The notes: a model not told the origin generated them from the sequence alone. Shown: positions 1 through 6,112, numbered from the stretch's first letter. The stretch is 9,872 nucleotides of DNA from an uncultured Oscillospiraceae bacterium (GCA_934561335.1 CAKTGD010000053.1:1-9872), one strand, 5' to 3'. Program-made: numbers and translations.

Positions 1-348
1 CTGTTCAAGGATTTCGTGGATTTTGACACCTTCGCCAAGTCCGATTACCGGGCTGTGAAGGTCAAGGAATGCGAAGCTGTGAAGAAGTCCAAGAAGCTCC
101 TGAAGTTCACTTTGGATGACGGAACCGGCGTAGACCGGGTCATTTTGAGCGGTATTCACGACTATTATGAGCCGGAGGAGCTGGTGGGCAAGACCTGCAT
201 CGCCATCACCAACCTCCCGCCTCGCCCCATGATGGGTATCGACTCCTGCGGTATGCTGATTTCCGCCGTCCATCACGAAAACGGAGAGGAGAGATTGCAT
301 CTGCTAATGGTAGATCCCCATATCCCCGCCGGCGCAAAGCTCTATTGA
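1..348 (+). CDS. tRNA-binding domain protein (EMAPII/Trbp111-like), 5' end outside window
   Basis: The reading frame is open from base 1 and ends at TGA 346-348, leaving 115 residues with no start visible. The sequence has the OB-fold tRNA-binding domain found at the C-terminus of methionyl-tRNA synthetase and in stand-alone Trbp111-like proteins. Visible signatures are FAKSDYRAVKVKECEAVKKS near the front, the ILSGIHDYYEPEELVGK core, and the NLPPRPMMGIDSCGMLISA block, with the usual closing VDPHIPAGAKLY. These domains bind structured tRNA in the cytoplasm and often dimerise. A GTG at 16 is the first conventional start codon in the window, but similarity begins at once and the frame continues upstream, so I do not use it. 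Whether this is the tail of a MetG-type synthetase or a small free tRNA-binding protein missing a few residues cannot be decided here. A hairpin terminator follows 18 nt after the stop, so it ends its transcription unit. Confidence 0.88.
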   Translation: MFKDFVDFDTFAKSDYRAVKVKECEAVKKSKKLLKFTLDDGTGVDRVILSGIHDYYEPEELVGKTCIAITNLPPRPMMGIDSCGMLISAVHHENGEERLHLLMVDPHIPAGAKLY

Positions 349-366
349 TTTCCAAATACTGTAATA

Positions 367-402
367 AAACTACCCCGCAGAAGTACCTCTGCGGGGTAGT
401 TT
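367..402 (+). terminator. Hairpin terminator after the tRNA-binding gene, possibly bidirectional
   Basis: A perfect 15-bp stem (367-381 paired with 388-402) encloses a 6-nt loop. The core is CTACCCCGCAG/CTGCGGGGTAG, flanked by A's on the left and TTT on the right. On the + strand the U tract is only the last three bases of the stem. Read on the minus strand, the flanking T-rich run is better, so it could stop transcription from either side. Confidence 0.85.
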
Positions 403-522
403 CACCTGAAAAAGGGACAATTGGAGAAAAAAGAATATCGACAGGCATCTTCATAATTTTGTGAGTTTTTACAATTTTTCTTGTCTAAAAATGCCAAAGC
501 GGCGCTTGAATTGTAGAAGTTC

Positions 523-550
523 TTGACTTAATCGACAAATCTGCTATAAT
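523..550 (+). promoter_or_regulatory. Sigma-A-type promoter with extended -10 for the transporter/M20 cluster
   Basis: TTGACT (523-528) is separated by 16 nt from a perfect TATAAT (545-550). A TG dinucleotide at 542-543 gives an extended -10. Transcription would begin near 557, leaving a leader of about 87 nt before the transporter start codon. The region from 403 to 522 upstream is AT-rich, contains no convincing gene, and could carry further control sites. Confidence 0.85.
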
Positions 551-560
551 ATAGACATGC

Positions 561-604
561 TTGTATCATGCTGTGTTGCTTGCCTGCCATGCGGCATGAT
601 ATAA
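561..604 (+). promoter_or_regulatory. Leader inverted repeat just downstream of the promoter
   Basis: TATCATGC (564-571) is the exact inverse of GCATGATA (594-601). G-U and A-U pairs extend the stem outward to about 561/604 and inward a few steps. It begins within a few bases of the predicted transcription start. It has no T tract, so it is not a simple terminator. It could be a 5'-end stabilising stem in the mRNA or a palindromic operator in DNA. CATGC also occurs at 556-560 and 588-592. Confidence 0.5.
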
Positions 605-643
605 AATTTACGGCAGAAAATGAAAAGAAAAAGGAGGAACAAA

Positions 644-1861
644 ATGTACAATTTTGCATTGGCATTCGTTCTGTGCGCTGTAGCCTATCTGATAGGCGAC
701 GTAGTGTCCATCAAGACCAAGGCGTGGGTTCCCTCCGTGTTCGTCACGGCGGTCGTCCTGCTGATTGGTTATTGGACTGTCTTGCCGAAGACCCTGATCT
801 CCGACTCCGTGTTGATTCCCTTCGGCAGCACCATCGGTATTTACCTGCTCATCACGCACATGGGCACCATCATCAGCCTCAAGCAGCTGGGTGAACAGTG
901 GAAGACCATCGTTATCTGCCTTGCCGGTCTGGCTGGTATGAGTCTGGCCTGCTGGTTCATCTGCATCCCCATCATCGGCAGAGAGTACGTGGTTGCCGGT
1001 CTGCCTCCCCTGACGGGCGGTATCGTCGCAGCCGTCACCATGCAGAGCGCTGCTGCTGAGAGAGGTCTCGAGGCTGCCGCAGTCTTCGCAATCGCCATGT
1101 ACTGCGTTCAGGGCTTCGCTGGCTATCCTCTCACCGCTCTGTGCCTCCAGCTGGAAGGCAAGAAGCTGCTGAAGAATTTCCGTTCCGGCGCTGTCAAGGC
1201 TGTTGATATGGACGCCATTGAAGAGGCAAATGCTCTGGAAGCCGGCACCGCTAACAAGCCTGCCAAGAAGAAGCTGATCCCCGAGCTGCCCGAGAAGTGG
1301 AACAGCCCCATCATGATCTTCCTCAAGCTCGGTATCGTTGCTTGGTTCGCCACCATGCTCGGCAGCATTCCTCTGCCCGGTATCGGCAAGATCTCCGGTG
1401 CTGTGTGGGCGCTGGTTCTCGGTGTTCTGTTCACCACCATCGGCCTGCTGGATGTTAACTCCCTCAACAAGGCCAACTCCTACGGTATCGTCATGTTCGC
1501 TCTGATGATGTACGTGTTCGACGGTTTGAAGGACGCGACGCCCGAAATGCTGGGCTCCGTTATCGGCCCCATGGTGCTCCTCATCGTTGTCGGCGTGGCA
1601 GGCATGGCCATCTTTGTGTTCATCGCCGCAAAGCTCCTGAAAACAGACTTCTGCCTTGCTCTGGCAAACAGTCTGACCGCTCTGTACGGCTTCCCCCCCA
1701 ATGCCATTATCACCGAGAATACCTGCAAGGCTCTTGGTAAGGATAAGGGCGAGGTGGATTACCTCATGAGCGAGATGTATCCCAGCATGATCGTCGGCGG
1801 CTTCACCACCGTCACCATCACCTCCGTTGTCATTGCGGGTCTGTTCACCAACCTGTTCTGA
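644..1861 (+). CDS. Putative ESS/GltS-related sodium:organic anion symporter
   Basis: This 405-residue polytopic membrane protein has roughly ten or more hydrophobic segments, split by a polar, Lys/Glu/Ala-rich loop at about residues 170-222. I chose ATG 644 because AGGAGG at 632-637 lies 6 nt upstream. An in-frame ATG at 620 would add a basic octapeptide and has no ribosome site. The two halves resemble each other and the sodium/glutamate symporter GltS (about 400 residues). A glycine-rich re-entrant-like stretch occurs in each half: PPLTGGIVAAV near 121-131 and YGFPPNAIITENT near 348-360, followed by the MYPSMIVGGF segment. The first lacks the usual GGHGT signature of classical GltS, so glutamate itself may not be the substrate. 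It is the first gene of the unit that continues into three M20 hydrolases, which suggests import of their substrate. The family call rests on pattern resemblance only; a related secondary carrier family remains possible. Confidence 0.6.
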   Translation: MYNFALAFVLCAVAYLIGDVVSIKTKAWVPSVFVTAVVLLIGYWTVLPKTLISDSVLIPFGSTIGIYLLITHMGTIISLKQLGEQWKTIVICLAGLAGMSLACWFICIPIIGREYVVAGLPPLTGGIVAAVTMQSAAAERGLEAAAVFAIAMYCVQGFAGYPLTALCLQLEGKKLLKNFRSGAVKAVDMDAIEEANALEAGTANKPAKKKLIPELPEKWNSPIMIFLKLGIVAWFATMLGSIPLPGIGKISGAVWALVLGVLFTTIGLLDVNSLNKANSYGIVMFALMMYVFDGLKDATPEMLGSVIGPMVLLIVVGVAGMAIFVFIAAKLLKTDFCLALANSLTALYGFPPNAIITENTCKALGKDKGEVDYLMSEMYPSMIVGGFTTVTITSVVIAGLFTNLF

Positions 1862-1897
1862 TTTCGGTATCATACATAGTAAACCATAGTTCAACGG

Positions 1898-1928
1898 CTG
1901 CGCCGCATAATTTACTTATGCGGCGCAG
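1898..1928 (+). terminator. Intergenic hairpin between transporter and first M20 gene (weak terminator or processing site)
   Basis: A perfect 13-bp GC-rich stem (1898-1910 with 1916-1928) has a 5-nt TTTAC loop and is followed by only TTT then G. The U tract is too short for an efficient terminator. Partial termination or 3'-end protection of the transporter mRNA is more likely. Two smaller inverted repeats follow before the next start codon: GGCG/CGCC at 1941-1952 and CAGATGCA/TGCATCTG at 1958-1965 and 1982-1989. I see no good promoter in the 158-nt gap. Confidence 0.6.
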
Positions 1929-2019
1929 TTTGAACAAGACGGCGAAATCGCCTGCTTCAGATGCATCAAAAGCGAACGAGCTGCATCTGCATATTTCTCT
2001 ACTAAAGGAAGGAAACATC

Positions 2020-3204
2020 ATGGATATCAAGGTACCCGCCCAGAAATACAGCAATTATGTCGTCGAGGCCTATAGACACATCCATATGCATCCCGAACTC
2101 AGCACGCAGGAATATGAAACCAGCAAGTATCTGCGTGAAGAGCTTGACAAGATCGGTGTGCCCCACGAGACGTGCGGCTTTGAGACCAGCGTGCTTGCCA
2201 CCATCAAAGGCGGCAAGCCCGGCAAGACCATTCTGCTCCGCGCCGACATGGACGCGCTGCCTGTCCCCGAGGAGACGGATCTGCCCCACAAATCCACCAT
2301 TGACGGTGTGATGCACGCCTGCGGCCACGACACCCATACCGCCATGCTGCTCACCGCTGCCCACATGCTCAACGACATCAAGGACGAGCTGTGCGGCACT
2401 GTCAAGATTGCGTTCCAGCCTGCCGAGGAGATTGCCGAGGGCGCCAATGTCATGATTTCCAACGGCGCAATGGAAGGCGTTGACGCAGTTTTTGCCGAGC
2501 ATATCTGGACAACGCAGATATCCACCGGTCAGGTTGCTTTCGCCGCCGGTCCCAGACTGGCCTCTACCGGTCAGTTTGAGATCTGGGTACAGGGCAAGGG
2601 CGGCCACGGCGCCGAGCCTCACAACTGTCACGATGCGGTCACCTGCTGCGCCGCGATCGTCAATTCGCTCCAGACCATCGTCTCCCGCGAATACCGCCCC
2701 ATTGACGCCGCCGTTTGCACGGTCGGCCGTATGGACGTGGGTACCCGTTGGAACGTAGTGGCCGACAGCGGCTATCTGGGCGGCACCACCCGCTGCTTCG
2801 ACAGACAGGTTTTCGCCGAGTTCCCCGAGCGCATCGAGCGCATCGTAAAGGGAATCTGCGAGGCGTACAGATGTACCTACAAGTTCGAGTATAAGAACCT
2901 CACCGCGCCCACCGTCAACCATCCCGCCATGGCGGAGATCATCGACGGCGCCTGCAAGAAGGTGTACGGCGACGATGAGAGCTACAAGATCGACTTCGAT
3001 CCCACCACCGTCGGCGAGGATTTCTGCTTCTTCATCGACGCAGCGCCCGACCGGATGGGCGGTATTGCGCTGGTGGGCTGCGGTAACCCGGAGAAGGGCA
3101 CCTGCACCGCGCACCACAGTCCCAAGTTCAAGATCGACGAGGATGCACTGTTCGGCGGCGCCTGCCTGTACGGTCAGGTAGCGGTAGACTTTCTTAACAA
3201 GTGA
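2020..3204 (+). CDS. M20D family metallohydrolase, copy 1 (AbgB/HipO-like amidohydrolase)
   Basis: A cytosolic di-metal (usually zinc or manganese) hydrolase of 394 residues, the normal length for M20D, which cleaves N-acyl amino acids, aminobenzoyl-glutamate or small peptides. The start at 2020 follows GGAAGG (2007-2012) with 7-nt spacing; an ATG at 1918 in the same frame sits inside a hairpin arm and lacks a ribosome site. Expected metal and catalytic residues are present: HACGHDTH with Cys101 and His103, QPAEE with Glu136 (general base) and Glu137, His161 in EHIW, and His366 in HHSPKF. The lid/dimerisation domain spans about 185-290 (GGHGAEP, LQTIVSRE, GTTR). The GGEDF-type motif reads VGEDF (Val331), unlike copy 2. 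It has 15 cysteines. It is about three-quarters identical to copy 2 outside the lid and nearly identical within it. Substrate unknown. Confidence 0.93.
   Translation: MDIKVPAQKYSNYVVEAYRHIHMHPELSTQEYETSKYLREELDKIGVPHETCGFETSVLATIKGGKPGKTILLRADMDALPVPEETDLPHKSTIDGVMHACGHDTHTAMLLTAAHMLNDIKDELCGTVKIAFQPAEEIAEGANVMISNGAMEGVDAVFAEHIWTTQISTGQVAFAAGPRLASTGQFEIWVQGKGGHGAEPHNCHDAVTCCAAIVNSLQTIVSREYRPIDAAVCTVGRMDVGTRWNVVADSGYLGGTTRCFDRQVFAEFPERIERIVKGICEAYRCTYKFEYKNLTAPTVNHPAMAEIIDGACKKVYGDDESYKIDFDPTTVGEDFCFFIDAAPDRMGGIALVGCGNPEKGTCTAHHSPKFKIDEDALFGGACLYGQVAVDFLNK
2572..2883 (+). repeat. Near-identical block shared with 3837-4148 (lid domain of M20 copy 1)
   Basis: This 312-nt in-frame block encodes residues 185-288 of copy 1. 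By eye it differs from 3837-4148 at about 15 positions, giving one amino-acid change (His/Gln). A stretch of almost 90 nt is identical. A sampled flanking stretch of similar reading frame differs at about 12 percent of positions. Confidence 0.9.
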
Positions 3205-3210
3205 TCTTAT

Positions 3211-3253
3211 GGGGCAGCCGGGCGATCCCATGTAATCGCCTGCGCTGTTCCCC
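3211..3253 (+). other. Imperfect intergenic hairpin between M20 copies 1 and 2
   Basis: An inner 6-bp stem GGCGAT (3221-3226) with ATCGCC (3235-3240) is capped by an 8-nt loop. An outer arm GGGGCAGC (3211-3218) pairs with GCTG (3244-3247) and CCCC (3250-3253), with a TT bulge. There is no T tract, so it is more likely an mRNA processing or stability element than a terminator. It occupies half of the 83-nt gap. Confidence 0.45.
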
Positions 3254-3270
3254 CGGATTAACAAATCATT

Positions 3271-3347
3271 AAAAGGAGGGGCTTTTTATGGACATTAAAG
3301 CTCAGGCACAAAAGTACGGATCTTATATTATCGAGACCCGCAGATAC
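3271..3347 (+). repeat. Ribosome site and first 20 codons of M20 copy 2, shared with copy 3
   Basis: The A-rich AAGGAGG-GGCTTTTT leader and the first 60 coding bases match copy 3 (4528-4604) much better than copy 1. By eye, 9 of 60 coding positions differ from copy 3 and 22 of 60 from copy 1. The shared leader supports both start codons. Confidence 0.8.
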
Positions 3348-4469
3348 ATCCACATGCATCCTGAACTCAGCACCAAAGAATACGAAACCAGTAAGTTCAT
3401 CCAGTCTGAACTCGATAAGATCGGCGTGCCTTATGTGCAGTGCGGTCTTGAGACCGGTGTGCTGGCCACCATCAAGGGCGGCAAGCCCGGCAAGACCATT
3501 CTGATCCGCGGCGATATGGACGCACTTCCCGTCCCCGAGGAGAATGACCTGCCCTACAAGTCCACTGTTGACGGTACGATGCACGCCTGCGGACACGACA
3601 CCCATACCGCCATGATGCTCACCGCCGCCCATATCCTCAACGATATCAAGGACGAGCTGTGCGGCACCGTAAAGCTTGCCTTCCAGCCCGCTGAGGAAAC
3701 GGCAGAGGGCGCGCAGTCCATGATCAAGAACGGCGCGATGGAAGGCGTTGACGCGGTGTTCGGCCAGCATATCTGGACGCAGATCCCCTCCGGTCAGGTC
3801 GCTTTCACCGCCGGCCCCAAAATGGCCTCTGCCGGCCAGTTTGAGATCTGGGTACAGGGCAAGGGCGGCCACGGCGCCGAGCCTCAAAACTGCCACGACG
3901 CGGTCACCTGCTGCGCCGCGATCGTCAATTCGCTCCAGACCATCGTCTCCCGCGAGTATAGACCCATCGACGCCGCCGTTTGCACGGTCGGTCGTATGGA
4001 CGTGGGTACCCGCTGGAACGTTGTGGCCGACAGCGGCTATCTGGGCGGCACCACCCGCTGCTTCGACAGACAGGTTTTCGCCGAGTTCCCCGAGCGCATC
4101 GAGCGCATCGTGAAGGGTATCTGCGAGGCCTACAGATGCACCTACAAGATGGCGTACAACAACCTCACAACGCCTACCATTAACCATCCCGTCATGGCGG
4201 ATGTCATTGATGGCGCCTGCAAGAAGGTCTTTGGCGACGATGACAGCTACAAGATCGACTTCGATCCCACCACCGGCGGCGAGGATTTCTGCTTCTTTAT
4301 CGACGCGGCCCCCGATCAGATGGGCGCCATTGCGCTGTTGGGCTGCGGCAATCCGGAGAAGGACACCTGCAATGCGCATCATAGTCCCAAGTTCAAGGTA
4401 GACGAGGACGTTCTGCTCAATGGTGCTTGCCTGTACTGTCAGGTAGCGGCAGATTTCCTCAATAAGTGA
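3288..4469 (+). CDS. M20D family metallohydrolase, copy 2 (AbgB/HipO-like amidohydrolase)
   Basis: A 393-residue paralog of copy 1 with all expected active-site residues: Cys101 and His103 in HACGHDTH, Glu136/Glu137 in QPAEE, His161 in QHIW and His365 in HHSPKF. Here the GGEDF motif is intact (330-334). The start is fixed by AAGGAGGGG ending 5-6 nt before ATG 3288. Like other M20D enzymes it should hydrolyse an amide bond of an amino-acid conjugate in the cytosol and probably works as a dimer through its lid domain (about 184-287). That domain is the same as in copy 1 apart from a single residue. The gene is a mosaic: its 5' end resembles copy 3 and its middle resembles copy 1. It carries 16 cysteines, against 6 in copy 3. 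It lies 83 nt after copy 1 and 75 nt before copy 3, each gap holding a hairpin. Substrate unknown. Confidence 0.93.
   Translation: MDIKAQAQKYGSYIIETRRYIHMHPELSTKEYETSKFIQSELDKIGVPYVQCGLETGVLATIKGGKPGKTILIRGDMDALPVPEENDLPYKSTVDGTMHACGHDTHTAMMLTAAHILNDIKDELCGTVKLAFQPAEETAEGAQSMIKNGAMEGVDAVFGQHIWTQIPSGQVAFTAGPKMASAGQFEIWVQGKGGHGAEPQNCHDAVTCCAAIVNSLQTIVSREYRPIDAAVCTVGRMDVGTRWNVVADSGYLGGTTRCFDRQVFAEFPERIERIVKGICEAYRCTYKMAYNNLTTPTINHPVMADVIDGACKKVFGDDDSYKIDFDPTTGGEDFCFFIDAAPDQMGAIALLGCGNPEKDTCNAHHSPKFKVDEDVLLNGACLYCQVAADFLNK
3837..4148 (+). repeat. Near-identical block shared with 2572-2883 (lid domain of M20 copy 2)
   Basis: Partner of the block in copy 1, offset by 1265 nt and in the same reading frame, encoding residues 184-287. 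The pair forms a direct repeat of about 95 percent identity, which could support gene conversion or deletion between the two genes. Confidence 0.9.
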
Positions 4470-4475
4470 GCCTGT

Positions 4476-4506
4476 GGGACGACATAACAGCCTGTTGTGC
4501 CGTCCC
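4476..4506 (+). other. Intergenic hairpin between M20 copies 2 and 3
   Basis: A 14-position stem (4476-4489 with 4493-4506) has one A/C mismatch, one G-U pair and a 3-nt GCC loop. Its base is GGGACG/CGTCCC. It is followed by TTT then CACGC, too short a U run for strong termination, so partial attenuation or protection of the upstream mRNA is more plausible. Confidence 0.6.
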
Positions 4507-4527
4507 TTTCACGCTTAAATCAATACG

Positions 4528-4604
4528 AAAAAGGAGTGGCTTTTATGGATATCAAAGCTCTGGCCCAAAAGTACGAATCTTATATTATCGAGCGCAGAAG
4601 ATAC
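4528..4604 (+). repeat. Ribosome site and first 20 codons of M20 copy 3, shared with copy 2
   Basis: Counterpart of 3271-3347. It has the same A-run, AAGGAG core and GGCTTTT spacer, then a coding segment differing at about 9 of 60 positions. Similarity to copy 2 falls sharply after codon 20. Confidence 0.8.
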
Positions 4605-5717
4605 TTCCACGCACATCCCGAGCTCAGCTTCAAAGAGTGGGAGACCACCAATGCTCTGGTCGCAGAGTTTGAGAAGATGGGCATGGAGATTCAGACCTTC
4701 CCGGATTACCCCGGCATGATTGCCACGCTGGACACCGGCAAGCCCGGCCGCACCATCATGCTGCGTGCCGATATCGACGCGCTGCCCGTTAAGGAGGGCA
4801 CCGGTCTCGAGTTTGCCTCTCAGAACGAGGGCGTGATGCACGCCTGCGGCCACGATAACCATATTGCAATGCTGCTGGGCGCGGCCAAGATCCTGCTGGA
4901 GAAGAAGGACGAGCTGAAGGGCAAGGTCAAGTTCCTGCTCCAGTCCGGCGAGGAGATGGCCTGCGGCGCAAAGTACTATGTTGACCACAATATCCTTGAC
5001 GGTGTTGACGCGATTTTCGGCCAGCACATCTGGGGCACGCTGGATGCGCCCTATGTCTGCGTTGCGCCCGGCAACCGCATGGCTTCCTGCGATAACTTCA
5101 CCATCCGTGTCAAGGGTCTCCAGTCCCACGGCTCTGCCCCGCAGGACGGTCACGATGCCATCGTTGCGGCTTCCGCCATCGTCATGGCGCTGCAAACCTA
5201 TGTCAGCCGCAAGAATAACCCCGTCAATCCTCTGGTGGTCACAGTGGGCAAGTTCCATGGCGGCAGCATGTACAACATCATCTGCCCCGATGTGGAGCTG
5301 GTCGGCACCATCCGTACCTACTCCCGCGATCTGAGACATCACCTTGAGGAAGACCTGACCAAGATCATCAAGAGCACGGCCGAGGCGCACGACTGTACCG
5401 CCGAGCTGGAGTTCAGCCCCATGCTGCCCGCTGTCATCAACGATAACCACGAACTGAACGAGATCGCGCAGAATGCCGCTGTCAATCTCTTCGGTACCGA
5501 GGGTATCAACAACGAGATGCCGGCCCTCATGGGCAGCGAGGACTTCGCGCTGTTCATGGAGAAGATCCCCGGTTTCTTCGCCTTCATCGGCTCGAGAAAC
5601 GTGGAAAAGGGTCTGGTCTACACCAACCACAACGAGAAGTACACCGTGGACGAGTCTGTGCTTTGGCGCGGCTCTGCGCTCACCGCTCAGTTCGCCTACG
5701 ACTTCCTGAACAAGTAA
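4545..5717 (+). CDS. M20D family metallohydrolase, copy 3 (divergent AbgB/HipO-like amidohydrolase)
   Basis: A 390-residue member of the same hydrolase family, clearly diverged from copies 1 and 2 and closer to the general M20D consensus. Metal and catalytic residues are kept: Cys101 and His103 in HACGHDNH, Glu136/Glu137, His161 in QHIW, His362 in NHNEKY, and the GSEDF motif. The usual QPAEE is QSGEE here, so both glutamates stay but the residues before them change. The lid domain carries SHGSAP and GTIRTYS. The start is ATG 4545, preceded by AAGGAG; an in-frame ATG at 4497 lies inside the intergenic hairpin and has no ribosome site. The protein has only 6 cysteines. A different acyl or amino-acid preference from copies 1 and 2 is likely but is inference. 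It is the last gene of the cluster, followed by several hairpins and a strong terminator. Confidence 0.93.
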   Translation: MDIKALAQKYESYIIERRRYFHAHPELSFKEWETTNALVAEFEKMGMEIQTFPDYPGMIATLDTGKPGRTIMLRADIDALPVKEGTGLEFASQNEGVMHACGHDNHIAMLLGAAKILLEKKDELKGKVKFLLQSGEEMACGAKYYVDHNILDGVDAIFGQHIWGTLDAPYVCVAPGNRMASCDNFTIRVKGLQSHGSAPQDGHDAIVAASAIVMALQTYVSRKNNPVNPLVVTVGKFHGGSMYNIICPDVELVGTIRTYSRDLRHHLEEDLTKIIKSTAEAHDCTAELEFSPMLPAVINDNHELNEIAQNAAVNLFGTEGINNEMPALMGSEDFALFMEKIPGFFAFIGSRNVEKGLVYTNHNEKYTVDESVLWRGSALTAQFAYDFLNK

Positions 5718-5728
5718 CCGGCCCGGAG

Positions 5729-5752
5729 GCCGGCGGAAAAACACCCGCCGGC
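5729..5752 (+). other. GC-rich hairpin just after M20 copy 3
   Basis: A perfect 8-bp stem, GCCGGCGG (5729-5736) with CCGCCGGC (5745-5752), encloses the A-rich loop AAAAACAC. It begins 12 nt after the stop codon. It is not followed by T's, so it may be a 3'-end stabiliser rather than a terminator. Confidence 0.6.
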
Positions 5753-5768
5753 AGAAGGCAAATGACAA

Positions 5769-5806
5769 CAAAGCAGGCAGGAGAACGCACACGCTAACCT
5801 GCTTTG
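5769..5806 (+). other. Second hairpin downstream of M20 copy 3
   Basis: CAAAGCAGG (5769-5777) is the exact inverse of CCTGCTTTG (5798-5806), giving a 9-bp stem around a 20-nt loop. The large loop and missing U tract argue against a terminator. Confidence 0.45.
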
Positions 5807-5856
5807 CGATGCATTAATTAGTGGCGGCAGGCTCTGTCGGGCCGATTGCCATTGCG

Positions 5857-5910
5857 TCTACCGTACAGCGCTCGGGGGTATCCCCGGGCGCTGTGCGGTA
5901 GATGATTTTT
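5857..5910 (+). terminator. Strong intrinsic terminator of the transporter/M20 cluster
   Basis: A 21-position stem (5857-5877 with 5882-5902) is fully paired apart from two G-U wobbles, with a 4-nt GTAT loop. It is followed by TGATTTTT. This is the best terminator in the window and separates the hydrolase cluster from the methyltransferase-dprA-topA unit. Confidence 0.93.
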
Positions 5911-5938
5911 ACGGCACTTCTGCAAGGAAATTGCTGTA

Positions 5939-5967
5939 TTGAGTTTTGTAAATCAATGTGTTATACT
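5939..5967 (+). promoter_or_regulatory. Promoter for the methyltransferase-dprA-topA unit
   Basis: TTGAGT (5939-5944), a 17-nt spacer and TATACT (5962-5967), with TG at 5959-5960 forming an extended -10. The predicted start near 5974 leaves a leader of about 198 nt. It sits only about 30 nt after the upstream terminator. Confidence 0.75.
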
Positions 5968-6112
5968 ATTATATAACTTTCCGCAAACGTCCGCCGCTTC
6001 TTTTCAGATAAACGAAGCATTTTGCGCCATCTTACCCTATCAATCGCCCTCTATCCAAGTCAGGTCATCAGCCCACCCGACCATGAAGCCTCCGGACGAA
6101 AGCCGACCATCG

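Noticed and set aside
568..894. Small plus-strand open frame overlapping the transporter start
   Set aside because: Out of frame with the clear membrane protein, no ribosome site, Arg/His-rich translation typical of a shifted frame.
608..1894. 428-codon open frame on the minus strand opposite the transporter
   Set aside because: Low-complexity His/Gly/Asp-rich translation with no domain, no ribosome site and full overlap with a well-supported gene; a by-product of codon bias on the other strand.
1918..2019. N-terminal extension of M20 copy 1 from ATG 1918
   Set aside because: The ATG lies in the right arm of a hairpin without a ribosome site; the family N-terminus MDIK at 2020 has a good one and matches copies 2 and 3.
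2002..5792. Three long minus-strand open frames (2002-3264, 3258-4382, 4515-5792) opposite the M20 genes
   Set aside because: They resemble each other only because the sense genes are paralogs. They show no family motifs or ribosome sites and are mirror images of M20 codon usage.
5718..5910. Possible repeat element (REP-like) or small RNA after M20 copy 3
   Set aside because: Several hairpins are clustered here, but none recurs elsewhere in the window and no separate promoter is visible, so a terminator region is the simpler reading.
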